Assembly: GCA_902801985.1 (NCBI GenBank)
Contig: CADCKD010000010.1
Coordinates: 1-58,655 of the forward strand
Origin: an uncultured bacterium
GTDB lineage: Bacteria; Cyanobacteriota; Vampirovibrionia; Gastranaerophilales; Gastranaerophilaceae
Reading direction: 5' to 3'
Length of the DNA: 58,655 bases
Shown: piece after piece, positions 9,770 through 18,546 of the stretch
Position numbering within the stretch: the first letter of the stretch is position 1
How the letters are laid out: every line of letters starts with the position of its first letter
The notes under the pieces: model-generated
Told to the model about the DNA's origin: nothing
What the model saw: only the letters and a program-made list of their open reading frames with translations
The model's database searches: none
Program-made: the position numbers and the translations under genes

Positions 9770-12562
9770 TTATTTTAATTTTTTCAAAGATGAGATGTAG
9801 TTGTTGTTTACAACATCTCCTTCAACTCTTGTTAAGTATATTTGGCAATCTTTTTCGTTTGCGTCAATATCCGGCAGCTCGGCAAGTTCTATTGCGTAAT
9901 AGTTAGCATCGTTTCTGCTATTCATTGGAATTCTGTTAGCTAAAGAGTTTAATGAAATTTTTCTTAAGAAACCCGTAAATCCTTTTTTAACACTTGAAAA
10001 CTTAGTATATATACGCAAAGAAGTATCTCCGTTATCTATGTTGTAACGTCCTGCAATATAAGTACTTAAATCCGGAGAATATGTTTTTATTTTTATACCT
10101 GTTGCAACGTTGTTTTCAAGTATTAAATCTCCTGTAATTTTGTCAAATCTCCCTTCCGGAACATTTATTATATCGGCAAAAATGGCAGGATTAATCATTG
10201 TGACTGTGTTTCTTAATATAGAAGCACATTTAAGTACGTATTCTACTAATCCTATTTTTTCAATAGTGCCGTCTTTTACCACAAATTTGATTTTTCCGCT
10301 CAACTTCATTGTATCATCTGTTGTCAGATCCAAAAATCCACTGGCTTTTCCGTTTATTTCTCTTTTTAAATCTAATAGTGCGCCGGCCAATATGTCAGAA
10401 TCTACATCCAAAATCCCAAGTTTTACATTGTATTTGTGATTAATTAAATCAAAATTTGTTCTAAGAGATGAATGACCGTTTGCCATATCAAATCTGTTTG
10501 ATTTAATATCAACAATCCCGTCTTTCATTGTCATATCTGCATCAATGTTTGAAAATTCAATATCTTTATACGTTCCTTTATCAAGGTGAAATTTGCCCTT
10601 TTCAACTATAATGTTGCGCATATCAAATTCGCTATTATTGTTTTCAACTTTAACAAGTCCTTTGTCTGTTTTTACGACGTTATCTGTCTCTGTCGGATTG
10701 TTAAATGCTTCTATTACTTGATATGTGTCGATATTTTCAAGTGATAAATTGACGTCTTTTATTATTATAGGAAGTTTAACTTCGTTTAATATATCTCCGT
10801 TAAATGCGAATTTTGATCTTCTGTATCCGCCTTGCGCATCTATGTGTACCATTTTATCTTTAGCGCTTAGAGTTGCATCTTTAAGAAACATTTTTTGAAT
10901 TGGAATAATAACCTTGTTCATACTCATTGAACCGTCAAGAACAGGGTATTTGCCCCTGTTATCCAAGGTCATTTCCCCTGTTATGGTTCCTCTTTTAAAA
11001 ATTTCTTGTCCCATAGCGACATTTAATAGTTCACTAGGCAGAGCTTGCGGAAATTCAAATCCAATAAATTTAATATTGTTGTTGTGTCCAATATCTATGC
11101 TGCTTTTGAGCCTGAATATAGGTTGAGGTTTGTAGCCTTGAGAACGCTTTTGAGCAAATTCTTCTCTGGTTAAAATTTGGTCTTGCGGAACCATATGATA
11201 ATCAAGAGATTTTATATCTAAAACCATATTTTCAAGATGCATTTCAGACTTCATTAGTCTTAGTGAATCTTCGAATGGCAAAAGATTGCTTCCGACTTTT
11301 ATATTTTGCCCCGGTTTAAGCATAAAATACCATACAAAATCCATTATATTATTTTTGGATTTTAGTGTTATTTTGGTAGGAGCATCCCCGATAAGCTCAA
11401 AGTTTGAACCTGTCATTTTTGAAAGGTGATTTTTGAAAAAGTCGTTTCTTGCAATTGCTTTGCCTTCAATATTTGTATCGATTGTGTTCAAGTAATCCTT
11501 AACAGTTCCTTCAATGGTGATTTTATTGCTTGGAGATTTGTCATAATAACCTTCGAAATTCTTCAATTTAACCTCATTAGAGGTAAGGTCAACTTCCCCT
11601 TTTGTTAATGTAATCGGAATATTGTCAGCGTTAATGACTTTGAAGCTTGCGCTGTTTAATTTGAAATTCCCTTTTAGATAGTCTTTTTTGATATTTAATT
11701 TAAAATCGATATTCCCTTTAATATCCGAAAAATAGGATAATGATTGCTGAACGTTATTTTCTATAATTTGAGTGTTTAAAAAGTCCAGTACATCGTTAAC
11801 ATTAAAATTCTTAGAAAATAAATTTATATCATAATTTTGCTTTTTGTCAGCTGTCATGTCTATAAAAATATTAGAATTATTTATGCTAAGAGGGCATTTT
11901 TCTATATGGAACAATTGATCCTTAAAGAATACTCTGTTGTTATCTTTTAGTTTTAAGGTTACGTGTTTATCTTTTCGCGAAATTTTTGAAATAAGTTGGA
12001 AATATACATTTTTCTTTATCTTTTCAGCATTATTTACGCCGATATGCTCTCCTTTTAGGTGTATTTTTGTATCAGGATTTATTGAGTAAAAAATTTCAGC
12101 TTCTTTTACTCCTAATAGAGCATCAAATATATCTACTGTCCAATCACTTTTTTCTTCCTTTTTCTCTTGAGTTGGCAGAAGATTTTGGATTTTATTTACA
12201 TCAGCATAGATATTTTCAGCTGTCAGTTTTTTTATAATTAAGTTTTTGGATAAAATCTTTTGCAAAGAGAATGAAGAATTAAATTTATTTAATTCCAACA
12301 ATTTTTTGTTATTTTGGGTTAAATATATTTTTTCTACTTTAAAATCTATATTTGGGGAAAATTCTGTATGTAGAACGGGGTTTTGGATTAGAAGATTTGC
12401 ACCTGTTTGTTCCTTTACAAATTTTTGAGCGTATTCTATTGCTTTGGGGTGAGAAACAATATAAGGTAATCCTTTTATATACAAGGCAACTACCCCTGCT
12501 GCCAGTATGGTACAGGTAAGTCCGAAGCCTATGAATATTTTTCCTATGGTCTTAATCTTCAT
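9770..12562 (-). CDS. AsmA-like / YhdP-TamB-type envelope protein
   Basis: A 930-residue protein with one N-terminal membrane anchor (residues 7-27, IFIGFGLTCTILAAGVVALYI) followed by a long periplasmic beta-rich region. The first section (LLIQNPVLHTEFSPNIDFKV) is the AsmA N-terminal pattern, and the end (ITGDLILENNVATGIKIKT and the following beta strands) matches the AsmA C-terminal domain. Family members form lipid-conducting bridges between inner and outer membrane, so a role in phospholipid transport or outer-membrane homeostasis is likely by family, not proven here. The WG-repeat gene lies 5 bases upstream on the same strand, suggesting an operon. GAGGTAA precedes the ATG. Confidence 0.8.
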   Translation of the reverse strand: MKIKTIGKIFIGFGLTCTILAAGVVALYIKGLPYIVSHPKAIEYAQKFVKEQTGANLLIQNPVLHTEFSPNIDFKVEKIYLTQNNKKLLELNKFNSSFSLQKILSKNLIIKKLTAENIYADVNKIQNLLPTQEKKEEKSDWTVDIFDALLGVKEAEIFYSINPDTKIHLKGEHIGVNNAEKIKKNVYFQLISKISRKDKHVTLKLKDNNRVFFKDQLFHIEKCPLSINNSNIFIDMTADKKQNYDINLFSKNFNVNDVLDFLNTQIIENNVQQSLSYFSDIKGNIDFKLNIKKDYLKGNFKLNSASFKVINADNIPITLTKGEVDLTSNEVKLKNFEGYYDKSPSNKITIEGTVKDYLNTIDTNIEGKAIARNDFFKNHLSKMTGSNFELIGDAPTKITLKSKNNIMDFVWYFMLKPGQNIKVGSNLLPFEDSLRLMKSEMHLENMVLDIKSLDYHMVPQDQILTREEFAQKRSQGYKPQPIFRLKSSIDIGHNNNIKFIGFEFPQALPSELLNVAMGQEIFKRGTITGEMTLDNRGKYPVLDGSMSMNKVIIPIQKMFLKDATLSAKDKMVHIDAQGGYRRSKFAFNGDILNEVKLPIIIKDVNLSLENIDTYQVIEAFNNPTETDNVVKTDKGLVKVENNNSEFDMRNIIVEKGKFHLDKGTYKDIEFSNIDADMTMKDGIVDIKSNRFDMANGHSSLRTNFDLINHKYNVKLGILDVDSDILAGALLDLKREINGKASGFLDLTTDDTMKLSGKIKFVVKDGTIEKIGLVEYVLKCASILRNTVTMINPAIFADIINVPEGRFDKITGDLILENNVATGIKIKTYSPDLSTYIAGRYNIDNGDTSLRIYTKFSSVKKGFTGFLRKISLNSLANRIPMNSRNDANYYAIELAELPDIDANEKDCQIYLTRVEGDVVNNNYISSLKKLK

Positions 12563-12567
12563 TAGAA

Positions 12568-13491
12568 TTACCTCTTTTTCCTTAATTTATTTCGGGTATC
12601 TGATAAAGGCCCATTGTACGGATTACGTAAATTTGCATAATATTTTTTTGCAAAAGTGAACGGATACTTTGGAACCCAGGAAAATTTTTTCAAAATTCCC
12701 ACTGTGTCTACCCCGTGTGAAAGAATAAGATCGTCGATTGTTTCTTCGTGAGTCGGGAAAACAATTGAAAAAACTTTTATTAAATAATCAGAAAAAGTAA
12801 GAACTGAGTATCCGGAAATTGCTCCTGTTTCTGCCAAAAATTCTTTAATTTTCGAATCTTCATATTCGCCGTTTTCAATATCAGGCATTGCAATAGTATT
12901 ATTTTTCAGATTGCTTAATTCATATATTACCCCTTGGTATTTTATTCTGATAGTGTCAACTGCCGGCATGTATATGTCATCACAAATATTTGGAATTAAA
13001 ACGTTTCCTTTAAAATCCGTTATTCCGTATCTAAAATTTTTATAGGTTAAAAACATTGTTCCGTATAATAGCTCAATTGAAGAGTATTCCGGCGGTATGA
13101 TAGCTTCACCGTATTCATTGTATATCCCAAAATCATTATCGTTGCCAAGTTTGATATAACGCCCTAAAATTCTATCTGCGTAACGATATTTGGGAGGGAT
13201 TAAGTATTCTCCTTTTGAATTCATAAGTCCGTATTTATTTTTTCGTTGGACTATCCAGCCGTTTCGTCCGGTCATAATTATTTTTTTATAAATTGCGGGG
13301 GCAACAATATTGTCCTCTTTATCTTTCAAACCAAATAAATTGTTTTCACAAAAAACTTTAACATCCCTTTCTTGTTGAGCGGCAGTATAAAAAACAGGTG
13401 GCTGCATTTGAGGATTAGTATTTGCTTCATCACAAACTGCACCTTGCTCAAGTATTATTAAACAGAATAAAAACAATAATAATTTTTTCAT
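12568..13491 (-). CDS. Exported WG-repeat protein
   Basis: A 307-residue protein with a signal peptide (MKKLLLFLFCLIILEQGAVC, possible lipobox-like Cys20). Then come three to four tandem WG-type beta repeats of the form 'yGl.d..G..iipp.Y..' (YGLMNSKGEYLIPPKYRYAD, FGIYNEYGEAIIPPEYSSIE, YGITDFKGNVLIPN). The C-terminal ~100 residues are not repeat-like. WG repeats are usually surface or periplasmic binding modules without a single known activity. It lies 5 bases upstream of the AsmA-like gene, with which it is probably co-expressed in the envelope. No consensus Shine-Dalgarno lies at normal distance; GGGAG is about 18 bases upstream. Confidence 0.75.
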   Translation of the reverse strand: MKKLLLFLFCLIILEQGAVCDEANTNPQMQPPVFYTAAQQERDVKVFCENNLFGLKDKEDNIVAPAIYKKIIMTGRNGWIVQRKNKYGLMNSKGEYLIPPKYRYADRILGRYIKLGNDNDFGIYNEYGEAIIPPEYSSIELLYGTMFLTYKNFRYGITDFKGNVLIPNICDDIYMPAVDTIRIKYQGVIYELSNLKNNTIAMPDIENGEYEDSKIKEFLAETGAISGYSVLTFSDYLIKVFSIVFPTHEETIDDLILSHGVDTVGILKKFSWVPKYPFTFAKKYYANLRNPYNGPLSDTRNKLRKKR

Positions 13492-13548
13492 TACAATATA
13501 TGTTTACTCTCCCGTTTATAATATTATCATAAATATTTGAATATAAAA

Positions 13549-14181
13549 TTACACACAGGATAATATTTCCATAATTGACAGATAATGAGCCATTGCTCCT
13601 GCAATTACAAAAAGATGCCAAATTGAGTGCATAAATTTACCTTTTAAAAGATAAAATACGCATCCTATTGAATAAAAAGCTCCTCCTAATAATAGCAGCC
13701 AAACAGCATAATGACTTGCATTGTTCCATATTGCGTAGAATAAGAATAAAGATAGCCAGCCCATTACAAGATATAGACCTGTTGAAAGATATTTAAATTT
13801 GAGAGTTAAACAAGAGTATATAATCCCTGTAATAGCCAGATACCAAGTCATTGCAAGAAGGGCGACAGATAATGGGAATTCTACAACAAGCAGTAAAATC
13901 GGAGTATATGTTCCTGCAATTAACATAAATATTGCACTATGGTCAATTTTTTGAAAAACTTTTTTTGCAGTTTGATTTACCATTGCATGATATAGCGCCG
14001 ATGATTGAAAAAGAAAGAATAATGTTGCTCCGAATATTGCGGTGGAGGCTACTTCTACTGCATTATGAGAACTTACTGCAAGCATAACAATGGCATATAT
14101 AGATAATAAAGCACCGATTGAATGTGTAAATGCATTGGCAAACTCTTCTGCCGGAGTATATTTTGCTTGTTCATTGCTCAT
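13549..14181 (-). CDS. Hemolysin III / TrhA (YqfA) family membrane protein
   Basis: A 210-residue protein with seven predicted membrane helices. Family-defining motifs are present: the start EEFANAFTHSIGALLSIYA with the conserved His, the ALYHAM segment and QKIDHSAIFMLIAGTYTP in the middle, and the C-terminal HSIWHLFVIAGAMAHY. These conserved Ser, Asp and His residues form a zinc site in the progestin/adipoQ-receptor superfamily. Bacterial members are linked to membrane-energy or fatty-acid homeostasis; 'hemolysin' is a historical name. AGGAGATT precedes the ATG, and it follows sstT by 3 bases, so the two form a transcription unit. Confidence 0.9.
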   Translation of the reverse strand: MSNEQAKYTPAEEFANAFTHSIGALLSIYAIVMLAVSSHNAVEVASTAIFGATLFFLFQSSALYHAMVNQTAKKVFQKIDHSAIFMLIAGTYTPILLLVVEFPLSVALLAMTWYLAITGIIYSCLTLKFKYLSTGLYLVMGWLSLFLFYAIWNNASHYAVWLLLLGGAFYSIGCVFYLLKGKFMHSIWHLFVIAGAMAHYLSIMEILSCV

Positions 14182-14184
14182 CTG

Positions 14185-15444
14185 TTAATCTCCTATAACT
14201 TGTATCTTAGGTATTTCTTTACCTTCTTGTTTCCATTTATAAAACTCTGCGGTTGCAGAGAAAACAACATCTGCCGAGGAATTTAGAGCGGTTTCAAGAC
14301 TGTCTTGAATTACTCCGATGATAAATCCGACTCCAACGACTTGAATTGCAATATCATTTGATATCCCAAATAAAGAGCAAGCCATAGGGATAAGTAACAA
14401 TGAACCCCCTGCGACTCCTGAAGCTCCGCATGCTGCGAATGTTGATAAGATACACAATATCAGAGCCCCGGGCAAGCTAATTGATATTCCCAAGGTGTGA
14501 ACTGCCGCAAGGGTCATTACAGAAATTGTTACTGCCGCTCCGTTCATATTTATTGTGGCTCCAAGAGGAATTGATACCGAATACATATCCTTGTCTAATC
14601 CTAATTTCTCACACAATGCCATATTGATTGGAATATTTGCGGCTGAACTTCTTGTGAAGAATGCTGTTATCCCGCTTTCTTTAAGGCATTTTATAACTAA
14701 TGGATATGGATTTTGTTTTATTACAGAGTATACAATTAGCGGATTGATTACGAAAAATACAAATAACATGCATCCTGCCAGCAAAATTACAAGTTTGCCG
14801 TATGTCGTAAAAATATTTATTCCGTTTGAGCACACAGCATTATAAACAAGCCCCATAATACCAAAAGGAGCAAAGTCTATTATAATTTTTACAACAGCAG
14901 AAACTCCGTCTGAAATGTCAGAAAGAACATTTTTAGTATTCTCTGAAGCAATATCTTTTAGTACAATCCCTGAAATGATTGCCCAAAATAATATCCCCAG
15001 ATAATTCCCTTCGGTTAATGATGAGATAGGATTTACAACTATATTAATCAAAAGGTTATGTACAACTTCGCCAAGTCCTGCAGGTACAGATTGATTTGTA
15101 ATATTTTCTATTCCCAATGATAAATTAATAGGAAATAAAAAACTTATCAGTACAGCAGTCAATGCTGCACAAAATGTAGAAACCAAATATAAGCCAATTA
15201 CAGTACTGAATCTTCCGTCTTTTTTTACTGTATTTTGAGATAGTGAACTTATAACCAAAATAAATACTAAAATTGGGGCGATAGCCTTCAGTGCTCCGAC
15301 AAATAAATCTCCGAATGTCCCTATCCATATTAAATTGGTCGCGTAAAACGCTAATAATGTACCGATAATTATTCCAATAATAATCTTTATTACAAGGTTT
15401 GTACTGCTATAAATATGAACAATCTTGTTCCAAACTTTTTCCAT
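14185..15444 (-). CDS. sstT: Serine/threonine:sodium symporter
   Basis: Imports L-serine and L-threonine with Na+ across the inner membrane. The 419-residue length, eight-helix plus two-hairpin pattern and dicarboxylate/amino-acid:cation symporter (DAACS) motifs fit. These are the serine-rich hairpin FFTRSSAANIPINMA, the Na+ motif PLGATINMNGAA, the second hairpin FAACGASGVAGGSLLLIPMA and the end VIQDSLETALNSSADVVFSA. The last motif and the length separate SstT from GltP-type carriers. AAGGGG lies upstream of the ATG. It is the first gene of a two-gene unit with the hemolysin III family gene. Confidence 0.9.
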   Translation of the reverse strand: MEKVWNKIVHIYSSTNLVIKIIIGIIIGTLLAFYATNLIWIGTFGDLFVGALKAIAPILVFILVISSLSQNTVKKDGRFSTVIGLYLVSTFCAALTAVLISFLFPINLSLGIENITNQSVPAGLGEVVHNLLINIVVNPISSLTEGNYLGILFWAIISGIVLKDIASENTKNVLSDISDGVSAVVKIIIDFAPFGIMGLVYNAVCSNGINIFTTYGKLVILLAGCMLFVFFVINPLIVYSVIKQNPYPLVIKCLKESGITAFFTRSSAANIPINMALCEKLGLDKDMYSVSIPLGATINMNGAAVTISVMTLAAVHTLGISISLPGALILCILSTFAACGASGVAGGSLLLIPMACSLFGISNDIAIQVVGVGFIIGVIQDSLETALNSSADVVFSATAEFYKWKQEGKEIPKIQVIGD

Positions 15445-15517
15445 TTTATATCCCCTTAATTCTCAGATGTTATTTTAGCAGTTTTTATATTAATAATCAA
15501 AATATTAAATATATAGA

Positions 15518-17002
15518 TTATTTCTTTTTACTCTTTTTATGAACTTCTTTTTCATCGCATTCAAGTGCTTTATTCAAGTGTTCAATAAGTTCAGCACTGT
15601 GGTAGTGCATTGCGTGCTCTGATTTGTGGTGGATATCGACAAGATGATAATGCATTGCCATTTCAACCTGAATTAGTGCGATATTATAATTATAAATACT
15701 TTGGATGTATGTATCTAATGCTCTTATGTAGTCTTTTCTTGCGTCTTGCAAAGATATATAATTAAGCTCATTTGATTTGTATTTCTTTTCTACAAGTTTT
15801 AAATTATTAAGAGCTTGTATAACTTCTGTTTTTGCAGTCGGGACTTGTTTTTGGGCTCTATTTACATTGTTAAATGCTCTTTGAACTTCATAGTATAAAT
15901 CTTTTTTAAATAGAGTAATTTCGTTTTCTGCAAGGTTTAATTGTGCAGCTGCACCTTTTATGGAATGTTTTAGCTCCATTAAGTTTACATTTGATCTAAG
16001 GTTAACTCCAACAGAAAGACTGTTATTGTGTGTAAAATTCGTGTTGTTATATCCGTATCCTGCATTTGCGGTTAAATCCGGAAGATATGTCCTTTTTACA
16101 TATTTCAGTGATTGTTCCATTGCATTTTTTGTGTTGACGATAACTTGCAGGTCCGGACTGTTTTCGTAGGCTATTTCCGTTGCATCTTTAATCTCAAACG
16201 GAAAAATGTACGGTTCAAACGGTTTTGTTTCAACCAGTTTTGAGTCATAAGCGTAATCATCATTGTAGGTAAATGTCGGGGTGTTTTGAATTTCGTAATT
16301 TGGTTGATTGTCAAGGTACATTGCATTGCTTAAATCATATTTAGCGTTATTATATGTGTTTTCTGCTTCTATGTATTTAATTTTTGCTTCGCTTAAGTTT
16401 ACTTCTGCAGTTGAAATATCTTCTTTTTGTTTCCCTTTTGCCAGTTTAAGAAAATACTCATTAAGTTTTTCATTGTTTTTTGCAACATTCAGAAGCGCTT
16501 GAGCCTGCAAAAGGTTGTAATATTTGGCTTTTATGTCAAACAGAGTGTTGCATAAGCTATCCATAAATTCGTATTCTGCTGCAATTTTGTTGAATTCTTC
16601 CATTTTGATAAAAGCGGTTGATTTACCAAAATTCCATATCAATTGTTCAACTGAAACACCAATTGCAGGCAGATCCCTATACCGTTTATCATAGTATATG
16701 CTGTCAGAATTTCTCTCATATCCTATTCCTACGCCGGCACCAAGGGTGGGGAAATATTGCGATTTTGCGATACCTAAATTACTTTTTGCAATATCAAGAT
16801 TATATTTTTGGCGTCTTATCTTAGGACTGTTTTTAAAACCTAAAGATACACAATCTATTACAGATAATACGGTTCCGTCTTTTACCTCAGCAACAGGGTT
16901 TAACAATAGTTCTTCTTCGTCTATTGCCAGTGCTTGTATATTTCCGGCTAAAATAAACATTGCAAAAATAATTGCAACATTTAATATATTTTTCATGTTC
17001 AT
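15518..17002 (-). CDS. TolC-family outer membrane efflux protein with His-rich tail
   Basis: A 494-residue exported protein: signal peptide in the first ~26 residues (NVAIIFAMFILAGNIQALA), then two repeats of the outer-membrane-efflux-protein domain. Each has a coiled-coil helix pair (for example NAKYDLSNAM, AAAQLNLAENEITLFKKDLYYEVQRA) and beta-barrel strands. The trimer is expected to form a channel through the outer membrane for an ABC or RND exporter, or type I secretion; no inner-membrane partner is adjacent. The last 45 residues are odd: they contain several His clusters (MHYH twice, IHHK) and a basic KKSKKK end. The ATG is six bases after an extended -10 box, with no Shine-Dalgarno. Confidence 0.85.
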   Translation of the reverse strand: MNMKNILNVAIIFAMFILAGNIQALAIDEEELLLNPVAEVKDGTVLSVIDCVSLGFKNSPKIRRQKYNLDIAKSNLGIAKSQYFPTLGAGVGIGYERNSDSIYYDKRYRDLPAIGVSVEQLIWNFGKSTAFIKMEEFNKIAAEYEFMDSLCNTLFDIKAKYYNLLQAQALLNVAKNNEKLNEYFLKLAKGKQKEDISTAEVNLSEAKIKYIEAENTYNNAKYDLSNAMYLDNQPNYEIQNTPTFTYNDDYAYDSKLVETKPFEPYIFPFEIKDATEIAYENSPDLQVIVNTKNAMEQSLKYVKRTYLPDLTANAGYGYNNTNFTHNNSLSVGVNLRSNVNLMELKHSIKGAAAQLNLAENEITLFKKDLYYEVQRAFNNVNRAQKQVPTAKTEVIQALNNLKLVEKKYKSNELNYISLQDARKDYIRALDTYIQSIYNYNIALIQVEMAMHYHLVDIHHKSEHAMHYHSAELIEHLNKALECDEKEVHKKSKKK

Positions 17003-17008
17003 ATATCT

Positions 17009-17017
17009 ATTATAGCA
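17009..17017 (-). promoter_or_regulatory. Extended -10 promoter for the tolC-type gene, predicted leaderless
   Basis: On the minus strand the bases read TGC-TATAAT, a perfect extended -10, followed by exactly six bases and the ATG of the efflux gene. Transcription should start at the ATG itself. Confidence 0.65.
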
Positions 17018-17057
17018 TGCCTGTCAAGCATTATTCTCAAAAAGCTTGTGTTTATTG

Positions 17058-17063
17058 TATAAT
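17058..17063 (+). promoter_or_regulatory. -10 box of hemW, predicted leaderless
   Basis: Perfect TATAAT, then six bases, then ATG 17070. No Shine-Dalgarno lies before the ATG. The -35 region is poor (around 17034-17040). It is divergent from the tolC-type promoter 45 bases away. Confidence 0.55.
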
Positions 17064-17069
17064 TGCCCT

Positions 17070-18158
17070 ATGGTAAAAAGTGCATATATACATATTCCAT
17101 TTTGCAAATCCAAATGTCATTATTGTTCATTTGTGTCTTTTAATAAATTGAATTTATTAGAGGATTATTTATCCGCGTTGGAAAAAGAAATTAAAACTTA
17201 TTATAGGGGAGAAGATTTAGATACTTTATATTTTGGCGGGGGTACTCCATCGATTTTACAGGTTAAAGATTTCGATAGGTTAATAAAATTGTTTGTTTTT
17301 TCAAATGATGCGGAAATTACGACAGAACTCAATCCGGAAACTTTAAATTATGATTATTTAAAATCTCTTTATGATATTGGAATTAACAGAATAAGTATCG
17401 GGTGTCAGAGTTTTGATGATAATATTTTGAAAATAATAAACAGGCGTCATGATGCATCTCAAGTCATAAATGCAGTTATGAATGCTCAAAAAGCAGGATT
17501 TAAAAATATTAGTCTGGATTTTATATATGGATTGCCAAATCAGACAAATCAAATGTTTATTGAGGATTTAAAAAAAGGGGTAAATCTGGGAGTTGAGCAT
17601 ATTTCGTTGTATGGATTATCAATAGAAGAGGGTTGCTATTTTTCAAAATTTCCTCCTCAAAATTTGCCAAATGAAGATATGCAGGCACAGATGTATTTAT
17701 CTGCGGTTAAATATTTGACTTCTTGCGGCTTTGAACATTATGAAATAAGTAATTTCTCAAAACCTGATTATAATTCCAAACATAATATGAATTATTGGAA
17801 TAACGAGGAATATTACGGTTTTGGTGTTGCGGCTCACGGTTATATAGATAATGTCAGGTACGGAAATAGTGAAAGTATTGAAGATTATATCGTAAATCCT
17901 AATAAATATAATATTGAACGTGTTGAAACTCAAAAAGATAAACTGGAAGAAGAAATATTTTTAGGTTTGCGCAGGATTAAAGGTATTGATGTAAATTTTA
18001 TCAATTCAAAATACAATATCAATTTTGAGGATAAATATTCAAGGATTATTAAAAAATATACAAATCTGAATTTGTTGCAAAAAACTCCGCAAGGCTACGC
18101 ATTAACTTTAGAAGGTATTCTTGTAAGTAATACAATTCTTGCGGAATTTATTGAATAA
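17070..18158 (+). CDS. hemW: HemW-type radical SAM protein (heme chaperone, formerly HemN-like)
   Basis: A 362-residue radical SAM protein. The [4Fe-4S]/SAM motif is HIPFCKSKCHYCSF at the N-terminus, followed by LYFGGGTPSIL, TTELNPETL, GINRISIGCQSF and the family region SLYGLSIEEG. The three-cysteine motif lacks the fourth Cys typical of true HemN oxygen-independent coproporphyrinogen oxidases, and the length is short, which points to HemW. HemW binds heme and delivers it to respiratory enzymes. I chose ATG 17070 rather than the TTG at 17046 because the family starts just before AYIHIPFC and because the -10 box at 17058-17063 would lie inside the longer version. Confidence 0.85.
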   Translation: MVKSAYIHIPFCKSKCHYCSFVSFNKLNLLEDYLSALEKEIKTYYRGEDLDTLYFGGGTPSILQVKDFDRLIKLFVFSNDAEITTELNPETLNYDYLKSLYDIGINRISIGCQSFDDNILKIINRRHDASQVINAVMNAQKAGFKNISLDFIYGLPNQTNQMFIEDLKKGVNLGVEHISLYGLSIEEGCYFSKFPPQNLPNEDMQAQMYLSAVKYLTSCGFEHYEISNFSKPDYNSKHNMNYWNNEEYYGFGVAAHGYIDNVRYGNSESIEDYIVNPNKYNIERVETQKDKLEEEIFLGLRRIKGIDVNFINSKYNINFEDKYSRIIKKYTNLNLLQKTPQGYALTLEGILVSNTILAEFIE

Positions 18159-18163
18159 TAAAA

Positions 18164-18505
18164 TTATTTTTTTAGAGCTTTCTCAGCTTGAATAAATTTG
18201 TCGTATGTGAGTTTCATAAACTCAGCCAACATATTTTCTCTTGGAGCTTCTTCTGTCATGACAACTCTTCTTTTGCCTAATTTAGAATTAGAAAGAACAA
18301 ATTGGTCGTATCCTACTGAGTCTCCGGGTAGGATTGTAATTACGGTATTTTTATCCCCCCAGGTTTTAACGGTATTTATTTTTCCGCTTAGTACATTTAG
18401 AAGATCTCGATTACCGTGAGTAAGACCTTGTATTTTGCTCATTGCTTTTGGGGTTATTTGAGCGCCAAAAGATACTTGAGAGTTGGCATAGTTGTTGGTT
18501 ATCAT
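18164..18505 (-). CDS. Small (S/T)FG-tagged protein of unknown function
   Basis: A 113-residue protein starting MITNNYANSQVSFGAQITPK. The start is fixed by GGAGGT four bases before ATG 18505; an ATG at 18517 would contain that ribosome site within its own coding sequence. VSFGA at about residues 10-14 is the same tag seen in three other proteins here. The rest is soluble, with a basic C-terminal helix (AEKALKK). No catalytic motif is seen. It is convergent with hemW, 5 bases apart, and downstream of purB on the same strand. Function unknown. Confidence 0.7.
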   Translation of the reverse strand: MITNNYANSQVSFGAQITPKAMSKIQGLTHGNRDLLNVLSGKINTVKTWGDKNTVITILPGDSVGYDQFVLSNSKLGKRRVVMTEEAPRENMLAEFMKLTYDKFIQAEKALKK

Positions 18506-18546
18506 TTTTACCTCCATTCAAATCTGTATATTTTAATATAAGTACC

